A stretch of 42,587 nt of DNA from Myxococcales bacterium (GTDB lineage: Bacteria; Myxococcota_A; Polyangia; Polyangiales; Polyangiaceae). Below, in pieces: positions 1 through 9,831 of the stretch. A model generated the notes under the pieces. That model was not told where the DNA came from and did no database searches. It saw only the letters and a list, made by a program, of their open reading frames with translations. A program made the translations under genes and the position numbers. How positions within the stretch are numbered: the first letter of the stretch is position 1; each line of letters opens with the position of its first letter. The DNA is taken from assembly GCA_020430845.1 (NCBI GenBank), contig JAGQJA010000271.1, forward strand, positions 1 to 42,587. Direction: 5' to 3'.

Positions 1-2
1 CC

Positions 3-548
3 CCCGCCGCCAGGACCGCGGCCCTCCCCGCCCCTTCGACGACGCGCGCGACCGCCGACCCCCCCGCGGCCGCGCCCGCCGTGGCCACGTCGCTCGCGCT
101 GACCAACACGCCGCCGCCCGAGGTCCCCGCCAAAAAGGGTGTACCTACATGGATGATCGCGGGCGTCGCGCTGGTCGTGCTCGGAGGCGGCGGCGCGGCC
201 GTCGTCGCCTCGCGCACGCCCACCTCGCCGACGGGCGGCGTCGTGCAAGTGCCCGAACCGAGCGCCGACCCGCTGCCCAGCGCCAGCGTGGCCCCTCTCG
301 CGACCGCGCCGTCTGCGGCGCAGCCCGAGCCGTCGACGCCTGCCTCGGCGACGGAGGCGCCCGCCCCGATCGCGTCCGCCGCCGCGAGCGCAGCTCTGCG
401 CGCGCCCGCGACCCACACCTCGACGCACAAGAAGCCACCGCCCGCGATCCCGCCGGTGAAGAGCGCCGCACCGCCTCCGCCTCCCCCTCCGTCGGTCGCG
501 CCCGCGCCGACCCCGACGACCAATCCGCTGAAGGTCAAACTCAAGTAG
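3..548 (+). CDS. C-terminal part of a single-pass membrane protein with Pro/Ala-rich tail (5' truncated)
   Basis: The reading frame is open from the window edge, so this is the end of a longer gene; the first start codon (GTG at 81) is probably internal. The visible part is a low-complexity Ala/Pro/Thr stretch, one hydrophobic segment beginning WMIAGVALVVLGGGGAAVV, then about 120 residues rich in Pro, Ala and Ser ending NPLKVKLK. No catalytic domain is visible. In Myxococcota such a segment plus tail often ends Ser/Thr protein kinases, but nothing here proves this. It lies 7 bp before a PEGA-domain gene on the same strand, so the two are probably co-transcribed. Codons around 131-151 are unusually A/T-ending for this gene. 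Confidence 0.6.
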   Translation, partial: PAARTAALPAPSTTRATADPPAAAPAVATSLALTNTPPPEVPAKKGVPTWMIAGVALVVLGGGGAAVVASRTPTSPTGGVVQVPEPSADPLPSASVAPLATAPSAAQPEPSTPASATEAPAPIASAAASAALRAPATHTSTHKKPPPAIPPVKSAAPPPPPPPSVAPAPTPTTNPLKVKLK

Positions 549-555
549 GAGCCCG

Positions 556-1647
556 ATGAACCTCCGCGCCACCCTCGCCGCCGTCTGCCTCTCTCTCGGC
601 CTCACCGTGACGGCGAGCCCTGCGCTCGCGCAGCAGCCCGCCAAGCCGGCGCCGGCCAAGCCCGCTCCTGCCAAGCCCGCCCCGAAGCCGGGCGACAAGC
701 CCGTCGAGGCCGCCGCCGACAAGCCCGCCGACGGCGCAGAGCCCTCCGCACCGGCCGCGCCGGCGATCCCAGCGCTCGCCGATACGCTGACCGGCGACGC
801 GAAGGCCGACTACGACTCGGGCAAGCTCCTCTACGGCGACGGCGACTTCGCCGGCGCGCTCGTGAAGTTCGGCGCGTCGTACGACAAGTCCAAAGACGCG
901 CGGCTCTTGTGGAACATGGCGGCGTGCGAGAAGAACCTGCGCCACTACGCCAAGGCGCTCGCGCTCGTGCGCCGCTACCAAGCAGAGGGCGGCGCGCTCC
1001 TCACAGAAGAAGACAAGAACGACGCGGCCGAGCTCATCAAGGTCATCGAGCCGCTCACGGCGAAGCTGCGCCTGCGCGTCAACGAGCCCGGCGCGAGCGT
1101 CAAGGTCGACGACGAGGTGATCGGCGACACGCCCGTCGAGCCGGTCACCGTCGACATCGGCACGCGCCGCGTGCAGATCACCAAGGCGGAGTTCGAGCCG
1201 TACACCAAGGAGGTCGCCGTGGGCGGCGCCGCGGAGATCGCCGTCGACGTGAGCCTCGTGAAGATCGTCCACGAGGGCAAGCTCATCGTGCGGGCCCCGG
1301 CCGACAGCACGATCTACATCGACGGCAAGGTCGTGGGCACGGGCACGTACACGACGACGCTCGCGAGCGGCGGTCACTCGCTCCGCGTCACGGCGCCCAA
1401 GATGGTCCCGTACCAGTCGGAGCTCTACATCCAAGACAAGCAGACGCGCGAGGTGCCCGTGACCTTGCAGCCCGAGCCTTCGAAGGGCTTGCCGCTGTGG
1501 GCCTGGATCGCGGGCGGCGCGGTCGTCGCCGGTGGGCTCGTGGCGGGCGGCATCGCCGCGTTCGGCAACCCCGCCGACAAGTACGAGGGGCCGAGCGGGA
1601 CGCTGAGCCCCGGCGTGGTGCAGGCGAACCACCCGTTCCAGTTCTGA
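556..1647 (+). CDS. Secreted or membrane-anchored PEGA-domain protein with TPR-like N-terminal region
   Basis: The 363-residue product starts with a Sec signal peptide (residues 1-25, ending PALAQ), followed by a Lys/Pro/Ala spacer built from repeated AKPAP units. Residues about 80-165 look like a helical TPR-type region (YDSGKLLYGDGDFAGALVKF). Two PEGA-type beta domains follow, near 173-225 (GASVKVDDEVIGDTPVEPV) and 237-305 (STIYIDGKVVGTGTYTTTL). A Gly/Ala-rich membrane segment lies near 313-335. PEGA domains are surface-associated modules common in Myxococcota; the partner or ligand cannot be read from sequence. The ATG at 556 follows an AGGAG ribosome site and lies 7 bp after the upstream gene, which suggests an operon. 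Confidence 0.85.
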   Translation: MNLRATLAAVCLSLGLTVTASPALAQQPAKPAPAKPAPAKPAPKPGDKPVEAAADKPADGAEPSAPAAPAIPALADTLTGDAKADYDSGKLLYGDGDFAGALVKFGASYDKSKDARLLWNMAACEKNLRHYAKALALVRRYQAEGGALLTEEDKNDAAELIKVIEPLTAKLRLRVNEPGASVKVDDEVIGDTPVEPVTVDIGTRRVQITKAEFEPYTKEVAVGGAAEIAVDVSLVKIVHEGKLIVRAPADSTIYIDGKVVGTGTYTTTLASGGHSLRVTAPKMVPYQSELYIQDKQTREVPVTLQPEPSKGLPLWAWIAGGAVVAGGLVAGGIAAFGNPADKYEGPSGTLSPGVVQANHPFQF

Positions 1648-1693
1648 GCGCCGCGACGCTCGGTCGAGCGCGGGCGCGCGGCCCGATCTGTAG

Positions 1694-1718
1694 GGTGACG
1701 TAGGCTCATGTAGTCACC
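1694..1718. promoter_or_regulatory. Candidate operator upstream of serA
   Basis: A GGTGAC / GTCACC inverted repeat with 13 nt between the arms lies about 50 bp before the serA start. It is in a non-coding gap of about 120 bp that also repeats TGTAG at 1689 and 1709. A role in serA control is inferred from position only. Confidence 0.3.
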
Positions 1719-1768
1719 AGGTGGCTCGCGCCCCATCGCGCCGCAAACGGTGCTAACTCAGCGAAACG

Positions 1769-3004
1769 ATGAGCCAGCAGCCGCCGCGCGCGTTCCCCAA
1801 GGGCGAGATCAAGGTCCTCCTCCTCGAGAGCATCCACGCCACCGCCCACGAGCTCTTCGCGACCGAGGGCTTCCAGGTCGAGTCCGTGCCCGGTGCGCTC
1901 AGCGAGGACGAGCTCTGCGCGCGCGTCGGCAAGTTCGACCTCATCGGCATCCGCAGCAAGACACGCCTCACCGCGCGCGTGCTCGAGGCCGGAAAGAACC
2001 TGCTCGGCGTCGGCGCGTTCTGCATCGGCACCAACCAGATCGACCTCGAGACCGCCAACCGCCTCGGGATCCCCGTCTTCAACTCGCCGTTCAGCAACAC
2101 GCGCAGCGTCGCCGAGCTCGTCATCTCCGAGATCGTCGCGCTCTCGCGCCACCTCGGGGATCGCTCGCGCGAGATCCACGAGGGCAAGTGGCGCAAGACG
2201 GCGGCCGGCTCGTTCGAGGTGCGCGGCAAGACGGTGGGCATCATCGGCTACGGGCACATCGGCTCGCAGGTGGGCGTGCTCGCCGAGAACATGGGCATGC
2301 GCGTCGTGTCGTACGACATCCGCACGACGCTCCCCATGGGGAACAACCGCGCCGTGGGCTCGCTCGACGAGCTGTTCGACGAGGCCGACTTCGTCACGCT
2401 GCACGTGCCCGAGACGCCCGAGACGCGCATGATGATCGGCAAGGCCGAGCTCGCCGCGATGAAGAAGGGCGCGTGCCTGCTCAACCTGAGCCGCGGGTCG
2501 GTCGTCGACATCGCGGCGCTGGCCGACGCGCTCAAGGCCAAGCACATCGGCGGCGCGGCCATCGACGTCTACCCCGAGGAGCCCGAGGGGAACACCGACG
2601 ACTTCAAGACGCCGCTCCAGGGCCTGCCCAACGTCATCCTGACGCCGCACATCGGCGGCTCCACGCTCGAGGCGCAGGCCAACATCGGTCGCGAGGTGGG
2701 CACGTCGCTCATCCGCCTCACCAACGCCGGCGCGACGACGGGCGCGGTGAACTTTCCTCAGATCGAGCTGCCGCCCAAGCGCGAGACGCACCGCGTGCTC
2801 AACGTGCACAAGAACGTGCCCGGCGTGCTCAGCGACATCAACAAGATCGTCTCCGAGAAGAGCGCCAACATCATGGGGCAGGTGCTCTCGACCGACCCCA
2901 ACATCGGCTACCTCATCATGGACCTCGACAAGGAGGTCGCCGGTGACGTCAACACGGCCATCGCGGCGCTGCCCGCGTCGATCAAGACGCGCATCCTCTA
3001 CTAG
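1769..3004 (+). CDS. serA: D-3-phosphoglycerate dehydrogenase
   Basis: This NAD-dependent cytosolic enzyme oxidises 3-phosphoglycerate to 3-phosphohydroxypyruvate, the first step of serine synthesis. The 411-residue length matches the short E. coli-type SerA, not the longer intervening-domain type. Visible motifs are the substrate-domain segment GAFCIGTNQIDLETANRLGI, the NAD-binding GIIGYGHIGSQVG, the catalytic Arg/Glu region (LNLSRGSVVDI, DVYPEEPEG) and the catalytic His in LTPHIGGST. A C-terminal ACT domain (from HRVLNVHKNVPGVLSDINK) predicts serine feedback. E. coli-type SerA can also reduce 2-oxoglutarate to D-2-hydroxyglutarate, which may explain the nearby D-2-hydroxyglutarate dehydrogenase-like gene at 4337-5737. 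Confidence 0.95.
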   Translation: MSQQPPRAFPKGEIKVLLLESIHATAHELFATEGFQVESVPGALSEDELCARVGKFDLIGIRSKTRLTARVLEAGKNLLGVGAFCIGTNQIDLETANRLGIPVFNSPFSNTRSVAELVISEIVALSRHLGDRSREIHEGKWRKTAAGSFEVRGKTVGIIGYGHIGSQVGVLAENMGMRVVSYDIRTTLPMGNNRAVGSLDELFDEADFVTLHVPETPETRMMIGKAELAAMKKGACLLNLSRGSVVDIAALADALKAKHIGGAAIDVYPEEPEGNTDDFKTPLQGLPNVILTPHIGGSTLEAQANIGREVGTSLIRLTNAGATTGAVNFPQIELPPKRETHRVLNVHKNVPGVLSDINKIVSEKSANIMGQVLSTDPNIGYLIMDLDKEVAGDVNTAIAALPASIKTRILY

Positions 3005-3007
3005 CAA

Positions 3008-3028
3008 GCCCCGCGGCGCGCGCGGGGC
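3008..3028. terminator. Bidirectional hairpin between convergent genes
   Basis: A perfect 8-bp stem GCCCCGCG / CGCGGGGC with a 5-nt loop begins 3 bp after serA and ends 6 bp before the end of the convergent lipoprotein gene. No T-tract is present, so it is not a classical intrinsic terminator, but position and stability suit a transcription end for both strands. Confidence 0.6.
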
Positions 3029-3034
3029 CGCCTC

Positions 3035-4333
3035 TCAGGGCGCGGCGGCCGAGAGCCGGTCGCGGTAGCCCAGCACCCAGAGCGTCTGCAGGTTGCACCC
3101 CGCGCAGAAGAAGCTCGCGTCGGTCGGGAGCGCGAGACGCCCGTCGATGACGTGGTGGAGGATGCCCTCCTGACAGCGGTCGTCTCCGCACACGCCTTTG
3201 CCGCCCGACGGCGCGCAGACCGACGGCGCGAGACACGCCGGCGTGCAGGCCTTGGCGTCGTGCACGTGCGACACGCACCACCGCCCGCGCATGGCGGCGA
3301 TCCCGTCGATGACGCGATCGGCCTCGGCGACGAACCGCGCCTCGCCCGTGATCTCGAAGAGCAAGAGCAGCGCGAGGGCGAGGTAGTTCTGGCTCGAGAG
3401 CGTCGCGTAGTCGTTCGTCTTGGCGCCCATCTCGGCGGCGCTGTACGGCGAGCGATACCGCGCCGGCGCGTCGGAGAGCTTGAGCGGCTGGATCGACGAG
3501 AAGACGCTCCGCGCGGTCACGCGGTAGAGCTCGTCTTTCGTCAGGCGATAGAGGCGCGCCTCGAGCGCCAGCATGGCGATGTTGGGGTACAAGAAGAGCT
3601 CACCGCGCGACGGCGAGAAACGATACGCGCGCACGCTCTTGACGCCCGCGTCGATGTCACCGAACGCGCGCTCGGTGGTGCGGCGCTCGAGCTCCTTGGC
3701 CCACTCGAGGCGCTCTGCGGCGCGCGGGCCCCCCACAGAGAGCGCGTACTCGGCGTTGAGCAGGCCGATGAGCGCGGAGATGGCCGTGGGGCCGTACGTG
3801 CGCAGCGCCCAGCTCGTGTCGGGGCTCAGGTCGAGGTAGTAGCCGAACGATCCCGCGAGGCGGTCGAGGCGATCGACGAAGTCGTCGAGGAGCGGCAAGT
3901 CGGCCCGATCGCCCGTCGCGGCCACGTGCTCCACGAGGCCCAGGCCGCTCATCACCATCTCTTGCAGATCGCCGTCGAGCAGGCTGCCGGCGATCACCCG
4001 GCGGGCGCGGGCCAGAGACGCGTCGCGGCGCGCGGCGTCCTCGGGGCGGGCCGACGGACCCGCCGCGGCGCGCGTGTGGTGCGCGAGCCCGTAGAAGGGC
4101 GCGTCGCCGTAGTCCTCGAGCCAGTCTCCCTCGAAGAAGCCGAGCCCCGCGGCCTCGTCGCGGAGCGTCGCGGTGAGCGCCGCGTGCGGCGACGGCGGGG
4201 CGGGAGCCACGGGAAAGCGCTCGGGAGCGGTGGGCTCGCTGCTGCACGCGCCGGCGAGGAGCACCGCGAGCCCGAAGGCCGCCGTCGCGCGCGAGAGCCC
4301 CGAGATCACCGCCGCGCCCCTCCCCCATTGCAT
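3035..4333 (-). CDS. Predicted lipoprotein of unknown function
   Basis: The 432-residue product has an N-terminal hydrophobic segment ending LLAGACSS, a lipoprotein signal with lipidated Cys. The mature part is mostly helical with several internal Trp/Tyr-rich turns. Its last 90 residues are Cys-rich (WCVSHVHDAKACTPACLAP, then CGDDRCQEG and FFCAGCNLQTLWVLGYRDR). The repeated helical pattern recalls alpha/alpha-barrel proteins of the six-hairpin type, but no catalytic motif is recognisable and I assign no function. The ATG at 4333 lies 3 bp after the stop of the flavoprotein gene, so it is probably the last gene of a rhodanese-flavoprotein-lipoprotein operon. Confidence 0.75.
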   Translation of the reverse strand: MQWGRGAAVISGLSRATAAFGLAVLLAGACSSEPTAPERFPVAPAPPSPHAALTATLRDEAAGLGFFEGDWLEDYGDAPFYGLAHHTRAAAGPSARPEDAARRDASLARARRVIAGSLLDGDLQEMVMSGLGLVEHVAATGDRADLPLLDDFVDRLDRLAGSFGYYLDLSPDTSWALRTYGPTAISALIGLLNAEYALSVGGPRAAERLEWAKELERRTTERAFGDIDAGVKSVRAYRFSPSRGELFLYPNIAMLALEARLYRLTKDELYRVTARSVFSSIQPLKLSDAPARYRSPYSAAEMGAKTNDYATLSSQNYLALALLLLFEITGEARFVAEADRVIDGIAAMRGRWCVSHVHDAKACTPACLAPSVCAPSGGKGVCGDDRCQEGILHHVIDGRLALPTDASFFCAGCNLQTLWVLGYRDRLSAAAP

Positions 4334-4336
4334 GCG

Positions 4337-5737
<1,401 letters not shown>

Positions 5738-5739
5738 GA

Positions 5740-6105
5740 TCACTCCGTGGGGCCGTCCGCGGCCTTCCAGCCGCGGAAGCCGCCGTCCATCGAGGCGACG
5801 CGGGTGTAGCCCATCTTCTGCAGGCTCTCGGCGGCGAGGGCCGAACGGAAGCCTCCGCCGCAGTAGAGGACGATGTCCGCGTCGAGGTCGGGGATCGCGG
5901 CCTCGATGTCGCGCTCGATCACGCCCTTGCCGATGTGCATGGCGCCCTTGATGCGGCCGGCCTCGACCTCGCGGTCCTCGCGAGTGTCGACGAGGTAGAA
6001 GGTCTCTCCCGCGGCGAGCCGCGCCTTGACCTGGTCGACCGTGACCTCGCGGATGCGAGCGCGAGACTCGTCACAGATTTTGAGAAAGCGAGCAGAGTGC
6101 GCCAT
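5740..6105 (-). CDS. Single-domain rhodanese-like sulfurtransferase
   Basis: The 121-residue cytosolic protein is one rhodanese domain. It shows the family segments FYLVDTREDREVEAGRIKGA and MDGGFRGWKAADGP. The active-site loop is CGGGFRSAL, with Cys82 in the position of the persulfide-carrying cysteine. The six-residue loop fits a sulfurtransferase rather than a Cdc25-like phosphatase. It is the first gene of a three-gene minus-strand run with the flavoprotein and the lipoprotein. The longer open frame upstream is a shadow of GC-rich DNA; the ATG at 6105 gives exactly a domain-length protein. Confidence 0.9.
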   Translation of the reverse strand: MAHSARFLKICDESRARIREVTVDQVKARLAAGETFYLVDTREDREVEAGRIKGAMHIGKGVIERDIEAAIPDLDADIVLYCGGGFRSALAAESLQKMGYTRVASMDGGFRGWKAADGPTE

Positions 6106-6204
6106 GGCCGCGTCATACACCCGTGCCGCGCGGGCGAGAAGGCGACGCGGCCCGTCGACCGACCACACCTTGCGCGGACGCCGCGCCCTCCGCAAAGTAG
6201 AGAG

Positions 6205-7122
6205 ATGCCCACTGGCCTCTACCGCGACGCGCACCTGGGCATCCGCGCACGGCTGAGAGAGCTCGAGGCGCGCATCCGCGACCGCGAGGCCGAGGTGACC
6301 GACGCGTTCTGGGAGAGCCTCGACGCCGAGGTACGCGCGCACCTCGCGCGGCTCAAGGCGTCTGTGGGCAAGATCGACGCGACGTCGCTCGACGAGCTCG
6401 CCGCGGCCGAGGGCGCCCTGTCGCAGTACGCGAGCAAGCTCGACGCGCTCATCCGCCAGCTGCCCGCGGTCGAAGAAGAGTGGCGAGAGGTGCCCGCCGA
6501 CGTGGCCGATCCGCCCGACATCCGCCCGCGGCCGTGGGCCCTGCGCTTCGACGCCGAGGGCGCGCACCAGGCCGAGCGACTCTTCGAGGCCGCCGTGCGC
6601 GAGCGCGACCGCGCCGCGGAGATCATGGCCCCGCGTCGCGGCGCCATGCTGGCGCGTTTTCGTGATCGCGACGCGCCGTTCGCGCTGCGCGGTCAGGTGA
6701 TCAGCGACAACAACGGGAACGTCGTCGACGTCGCGCTCCACCTCGTCACGAGCATCTCGCGCGCCACGCCACCGCTGTCGCTGCGCCACGAGACGATGCT
6801 CCACGCGTTCGGCAAGGTGCTCGGGGTCAAGCGCGAGGTCGACGTGGGCGACGACTCGTTCGACGGCCTCTTCTTCGTCGAGTCGACCAAGGACGCGGTC
6901 GAGCGGCTGCTCCCGCCGCAGGTGCGCGCGCAGCTCATGGCGCTCGCGCGCTACGACATCCCCACCTTGGTGGTCGACCCGCGCGCGCAGACGGCGTCGC
7001 TGCGCTGGCGCTTCGAGCCCAACGCAAAGGCGCTCGACGCGGCCGTCCGGGTCCTCGCGAGCATTCGCGAGGCCGGAGGGGTCGTCAGGTTCCTCGCGTC
7101 GAGCCTTCGCGCGAGCGGGTGA
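6205..7122 (+). CDS. Conserved hypothetical protein with coiled-coil N-terminus
   Basis: The 305-residue soluble protein begins MPTGLYRDAHLG; the ATG follows a GTAGAGAG ribosome site. Residues about 10-90 are charged and heptad-like (ELEARIRDREAEV, ARLKASVGKID), predicting a coiled coil. The remainder is a mixed alpha/beta region with no motif I recognise. It has no signal peptide or membrane segment. It is divergent from the rhodanese gene and ends 4 bp before the end of the convergent lipoprotein gene, so it appears to be monocistronic. Coding status rests on codon bias and the ribosome site; no function is assigned. Confidence 0.7.
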   Translation: MPTGLYRDAHLGIRARLRELEARIRDREAEVTDAFWESLDAEVRAHLARLKASVGKIDATSLDELAAAEGALSQYASKLDALIRQLPAVEEEWREVPADVADPPDIRPRPWALRFDAEGAHQAERLFEAAVRERDRAAEIMAPRRGAMLARFRDRDAPFALRGQVISDNNGNVVDVALHLVTSISRATPPLSLRHETMLHAFGKVLGVKREVDVGDDSFDGLFFVESTKDAVERLLPPQVRAQLMALARYDIPTLVVDPRAQTASLRWRFEPNAKALDAAVRVLASIREAGGVVRFLASSLRASG

Positions 7123-7126
7123 GCGA

Positions 7127-8380
7127 TCAGCGCGGCGGGCGCACGGTGCCGGTCGTGACGGCGCCCTCGGCCCACTGGAAGTTGTCGAGGAGCACGCTCG
7201 AGTCGAGCACGCCGTCGCCCGTGTCCCAGATGATGAACTCGAGCGTGAACGTCTCACCCGGCTCGACCGGCGCCTGCGACTGGAGCCAGCCCGTCGCGCC
7301 GCCGTTGGTCGACTGCTGGGGACCACCCTGCGGCGGGTCGAACGCGTCGCACCACTTGCCGTTCTGGCCGAAGCCCGTGCCCTCGAGCTCGGCGACGCCG
7401 CCGGGGCACACCGAGTCCTTCTGCGTCTTGCCAGCGCAGCCCGTCTTGACCGCGGGGGTACAACGGTCGAAGAAGCCGTTGTTGACGCTGACGGGGTTCT
7501 TGTCCTTGTCGAACGAGATGTTGTCGGCCGTGCCGTTGTTGAAGCCCTTCGCCTTGAGGTACGCGATGAACCCGTCGTTGAAGTCGGAGCAGATGTAGGC
7601 CGGCCACTCGCCCGAGTAGAAGTTGAAGTCGAACTTGATGCCCTTCGCGTTCTGCGGGGCCTTGAGCTCGAGCTTGAGGTTGATGACGTCTTTGACGGTC
7701 TTGTTGATCGGGCAGTTGCCCGCGGGCTTTGGATAGTCGGGCGGGAGGGTGAACTTGGGCGCGCCAATCGGGCCCCACCAGTCCTTGCCGTTGATCTGCG
7801 GAGGATTGAAGAGGTCGCACGGCGGGTTCGTGCAGAGCACCCCGCCGAACGGCTGCTGGCCGTTCCCGTTGAATTCCTTGGCGTAGCCGGTGGAGAGCAC
7901 GCCGATGCGCTTGCCCTCGCGCGGCACGATGACGTTTCCGAACTTGGGGAGGACGCCGTGCTGCTCGGCCTTGGGCGCCCCCGTGTCGTTGTACCCGCGC
8001 GTGAAGGTGGCCGAGACGAGGCCGTAGCCCTTGTCGGACGCCTTGGTGCAGATGCCGAGGGCGCGCGCGAACTCCTCGGCCGAGCCGGCCTCGGCGAGCG
8101 AGTCGTCGCAGCTCGGGGCGTTGTCGACCACGCCGTCGCCGTCGTCGTCGCAGCCGTTGCCTGGGATCTCGGCGTTCTTGGGATCGGGGATGCAGGGCAG
8201 CCCGCCCGACGATCCGCCGCCGTCGGTCCCGCCGAAGCCGCTCGACCCGCTGCTGGTGCCGCTGCTGCCGGAGCTGCTGCCGTCCTCGAAGCCCGACTCA
8301 CGGCTGGAGCTGCAGGCGAAGGACGTGGCGACGAGGGCGGTCGAGACCAAGACGAGCGAAGGAAAAACGGGACTGCGCAT
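7127..8380 (-). CDS. Lipoprotein with choice-of-anchor L-type domain
   Basis: The 417-residue product has a lipoprotein signal (LVATSFAC, lipidated Cys) and a flexible Ser/Gly linker with repeated SSGSSG-type units, then an Asp-rich calcium-like stretch (NGCDDDGDGVVDN). The main domain shows the choice-of-anchor L pattern: VIVPREGKRIGVLSTGYA, then GIKFDFNFYSGEWPAYIC and DFNDGFIAYLKAKG, ending with LEFIIWDTGDGVLDSSVLLDN. Such domains occur on surface proteins of Myxococcota and are thought to be extracellular beta-sandwich modules. It probably sits on the outer membrane surface; the ligand is unknown. Confidence 0.85.
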   Translation of the reverse strand: MRSPVFPSLVLVSTALVATSFACSSSRESGFEDGSSSGSSGTSSGSSGFGGTDGGGSSGGLPCIPDPKNAEIPGNGCDDDGDGVVDNAPSCDDSLAEAGSAEEFARALGICTKASDKGYGLVSATFTRGYNDTGAPKAEQHGVLPKFGNVIVPREGKRIGVLSTGYAKEFNGNGQQPFGGVLCTNPPCDLFNPPQINGKDWWGPIGAPKFTLPPDYPKPAGNCPINKTVKDVINLKLELKAPQNAKGIKFDFNFYSGEWPAYICSDFNDGFIAYLKAKGFNNGTADNISFDKDKNPVSVNNGFFDRCTPAVKTGCAGKTQKDSVCPGGVAELEGTGFGQNGKWCDAFDPPQGGPQQSTNGGATGWLQSQAPVEPGETFTLEFIIWDTGDGVLDSSVLLDNFQWAEGAVTTGTVRPPR

Positions 8381-8531
8381 GCTGCCTCTTTCTAGTGGAC
8401 CCCAGCGCGTAGTCTACCCTCCGACAGGGCCCTGCGCCGCCCTACAAAGTCGCCGAGACGCGCATGGGGCGCGCCGTAAGTCTCCGGAACTCGACGACAA
8501 TGGGCGGTTCGTTCATACTGGAGGGACTTAC

Positions 8532-9434
8532 GTGTGTAGGTTCCTCGCGGTCGTCGCATCCGAGCCCACGCGCTTCGCGCTCACGCTGCGCGAGGCCCCT
8601 CGAAGCCTCGCTCACCTCTCGCACGAGCACCCCGACGGCTGGGGTCTGGCCGCGTACGACGACGACGCGGGGCGGTGGCAGCTCGACCGCGGCACCGATC
8701 GCGCGGCGCACTGTCCGCGCTTCGCCCAGATCGCCGGGCAGCTCCACGGCCAGCTGCTGCTCGCGCACGTGCGCCAGAAGACCGTCGGACCGACGCGGCT
8801 CGAGAACTCACACCCGTTCGCGCGCGGGCGGTGGGCGTTCTGTCACAACGGCACCATCAAGGACACCGACGCGGTGCGCAGGCGCACGTCCGCCGCGCGC
8901 CTGGCCGAGGTCGAGGGCGACACCGACAGCGAGCTGCTGTTCGCCGCGCTCCTCACGGCGCTCGACGCCGAGGGCCTCACGCCCGATCGGGCGGCGACCG
9001 ACGCCGACGAGGCCGCGCGACGCGACGCGGTCTGTCGCGTGACGGGCGAGCTTGCCGAGGAGCTGCGCGTGCTGGCCGTCGGCGCGTTCAACTTCTTGTT
9101 CTCGGACGGCGAGATGTTGCTCGCGCACCGCTTCGGCCGGTCGCTCTTCGTGCTCGCGCGCGGGCCGCGCGACGAGGTGCGGTCGGAGCGGCGCATCGCG
9201 ATCGACGCGGAGCTCACGACCGAGTGGACGCAGCGCCGCCGCGCCATCTTCGTGGCCTCGGAGCAGGTCACCGACGAGCCGTGGCGCGAGGTCACCGAGG
9301 GTAGCCTGCTGCGTGTCGACCGCCGCCCGGTGCGCGCCGCGCAGGGCGACGCGTCGGGCCCGCGCCTCGCGCGTGACGCGGGCCCCGAGCTGGTGCTCGT
9401 CGACGGAGAGATCCTCAGCCGGCGCTCGGGCTAA
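8532..9434 (+). CDS. Class II glutamine amidotransferase (YafJ-like)
   Basis: The product is a 300-residue N-terminal-nucleophile glutaminase domain. The start is GTG at 8532, with GGAGGG 6 nt upstream and Cys as codon 2, which gives the required catalytic N-terminal Cys after methionine removal (CRFLAVVASEP). Other family features are HPDGWGLAAY, the glutamine-binding HVRQKTVGPT, NSHPFARGRWAFCHNGTI and GDTDSELLFAALLTAL. The C-terminal part continues the YafJ-like fold without a separate synthase domain, so the ammonia acceptor is unknown. It is divergent from the choice-of-anchor lipoprotein across about 150 bp of shared promoter DNA. Confidence 0.9.
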   Translation: MCRFLAVVASEPTRFALTLREAPRSLAHLSHEHPDGWGLAAYDDDAGRWQLDRGTDRAAHCPRFAQIAGQLHGQLLLAHVRQKTVGPTRLENSHPFARGRWAFCHNGTIKDTDAVRRRTSAARLAEVEGDTDSELLFAALLTALDAEGLTPDRAATDADEAARRDAVCRVTGELAEELRVLAVGAFNFLFSDGEMLLAHRFGRSLFVLARGPRDEVRSERRIAIDAELTTEWTQRRRAIFVASEQVTDEPWREVTEGSLLRVDRRPVRAAQGDASGPRLARDAGPELVLVDGEILSRRSG

Positions 9435-9450
9435 CGGCGCATGAGCGGAG

Positions 9451-9801
9451 CTACTTGACGACGACCGGGCCGTGATCGTCGCAGTGACCGCCGTGCGCGT
9501 GGTGCAGGTGGCCGTCGACGAGGTAGTCGGTGTGGTCTCCGTGCGGCACCGCGTCGTGGCCGCAGCCGGGGCCGTGCGTGTGCGCGCCGTCGTGCGCGCC
9601 GCACGCGTGTGAAGGCGTGCAGTCGGCCGGGTTCTTACCGCCGACCTCGAGGGTGTGCTCGTCGACGTGATCGCCGTGCGTGTGGTGCAGGTGCCCGTCG
9701 TGCAGGTAGTCGACGTGCCCCGCGTGCTCGATGGCCTTGTGACCGCAGTCGGCCCCGTGAACGTGCCCCTCGTGACCCTCGTGCGCCTTGTGATCGCTCA
9801 T
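9451..9801 (-). CDS. Histidine-rich metal-binding protein with two tandem repeats
   Basis: The 116-residue cytosolic protein contains 28 His and 5 Cys. It has two near-identical units, residues 15-49 and 76-110, each running HGxxCGHxAxxH, then xDYLxDGHLHHxHGxH and DxH. The linker (ADCTPSHACGAHDGAH) also offers metal ligands. It has no signal peptide. Such composition fits binding or buffering of zinc, nickel or a similar metal. It lies 30 bp downstream of an ArsR-family metal sensor on the same strand, so it is probably repressed by that sensor and induced by metal excess. The start has a GAGAGAGGAA ribosome site. Confidence 0.85.
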   Translation of the reverse strand: MSDHKAHEGHEGHVHGADCGHKAIEHAGHVDYLHDGHLHHTHGDHVDEHTLEVGGKNPADCTPSHACGAHDGAHTHGPGCGHDAVPHGDHTDYLVDGHLHHAHGGHCDDHGPVVVK

Positions 9802-9831
9802 CTCGGTTCCTCTCTCTGTTGTCGTGCAGGC

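Noticed and set aside
139-148. TGTACCTACA near the start as a fifth site
   Set aside because: The spacer is 2 nt rather than 3, so it does not match the other four.
1646-1670. Terminator after the PEGA gene
   Set aside because: Only 5-bp stems with competing foldings and no T-tract; too weak to call.
5740-8301. Very long minus-strand open frame of 853 codons containing the rhodanese
   Set aside because: Only the last 121 codons form a real domain; the rest is a low-complexity Arg/Ser/Thr shadow of the choice-of-anchor gene and the plus-strand gene at 6205.
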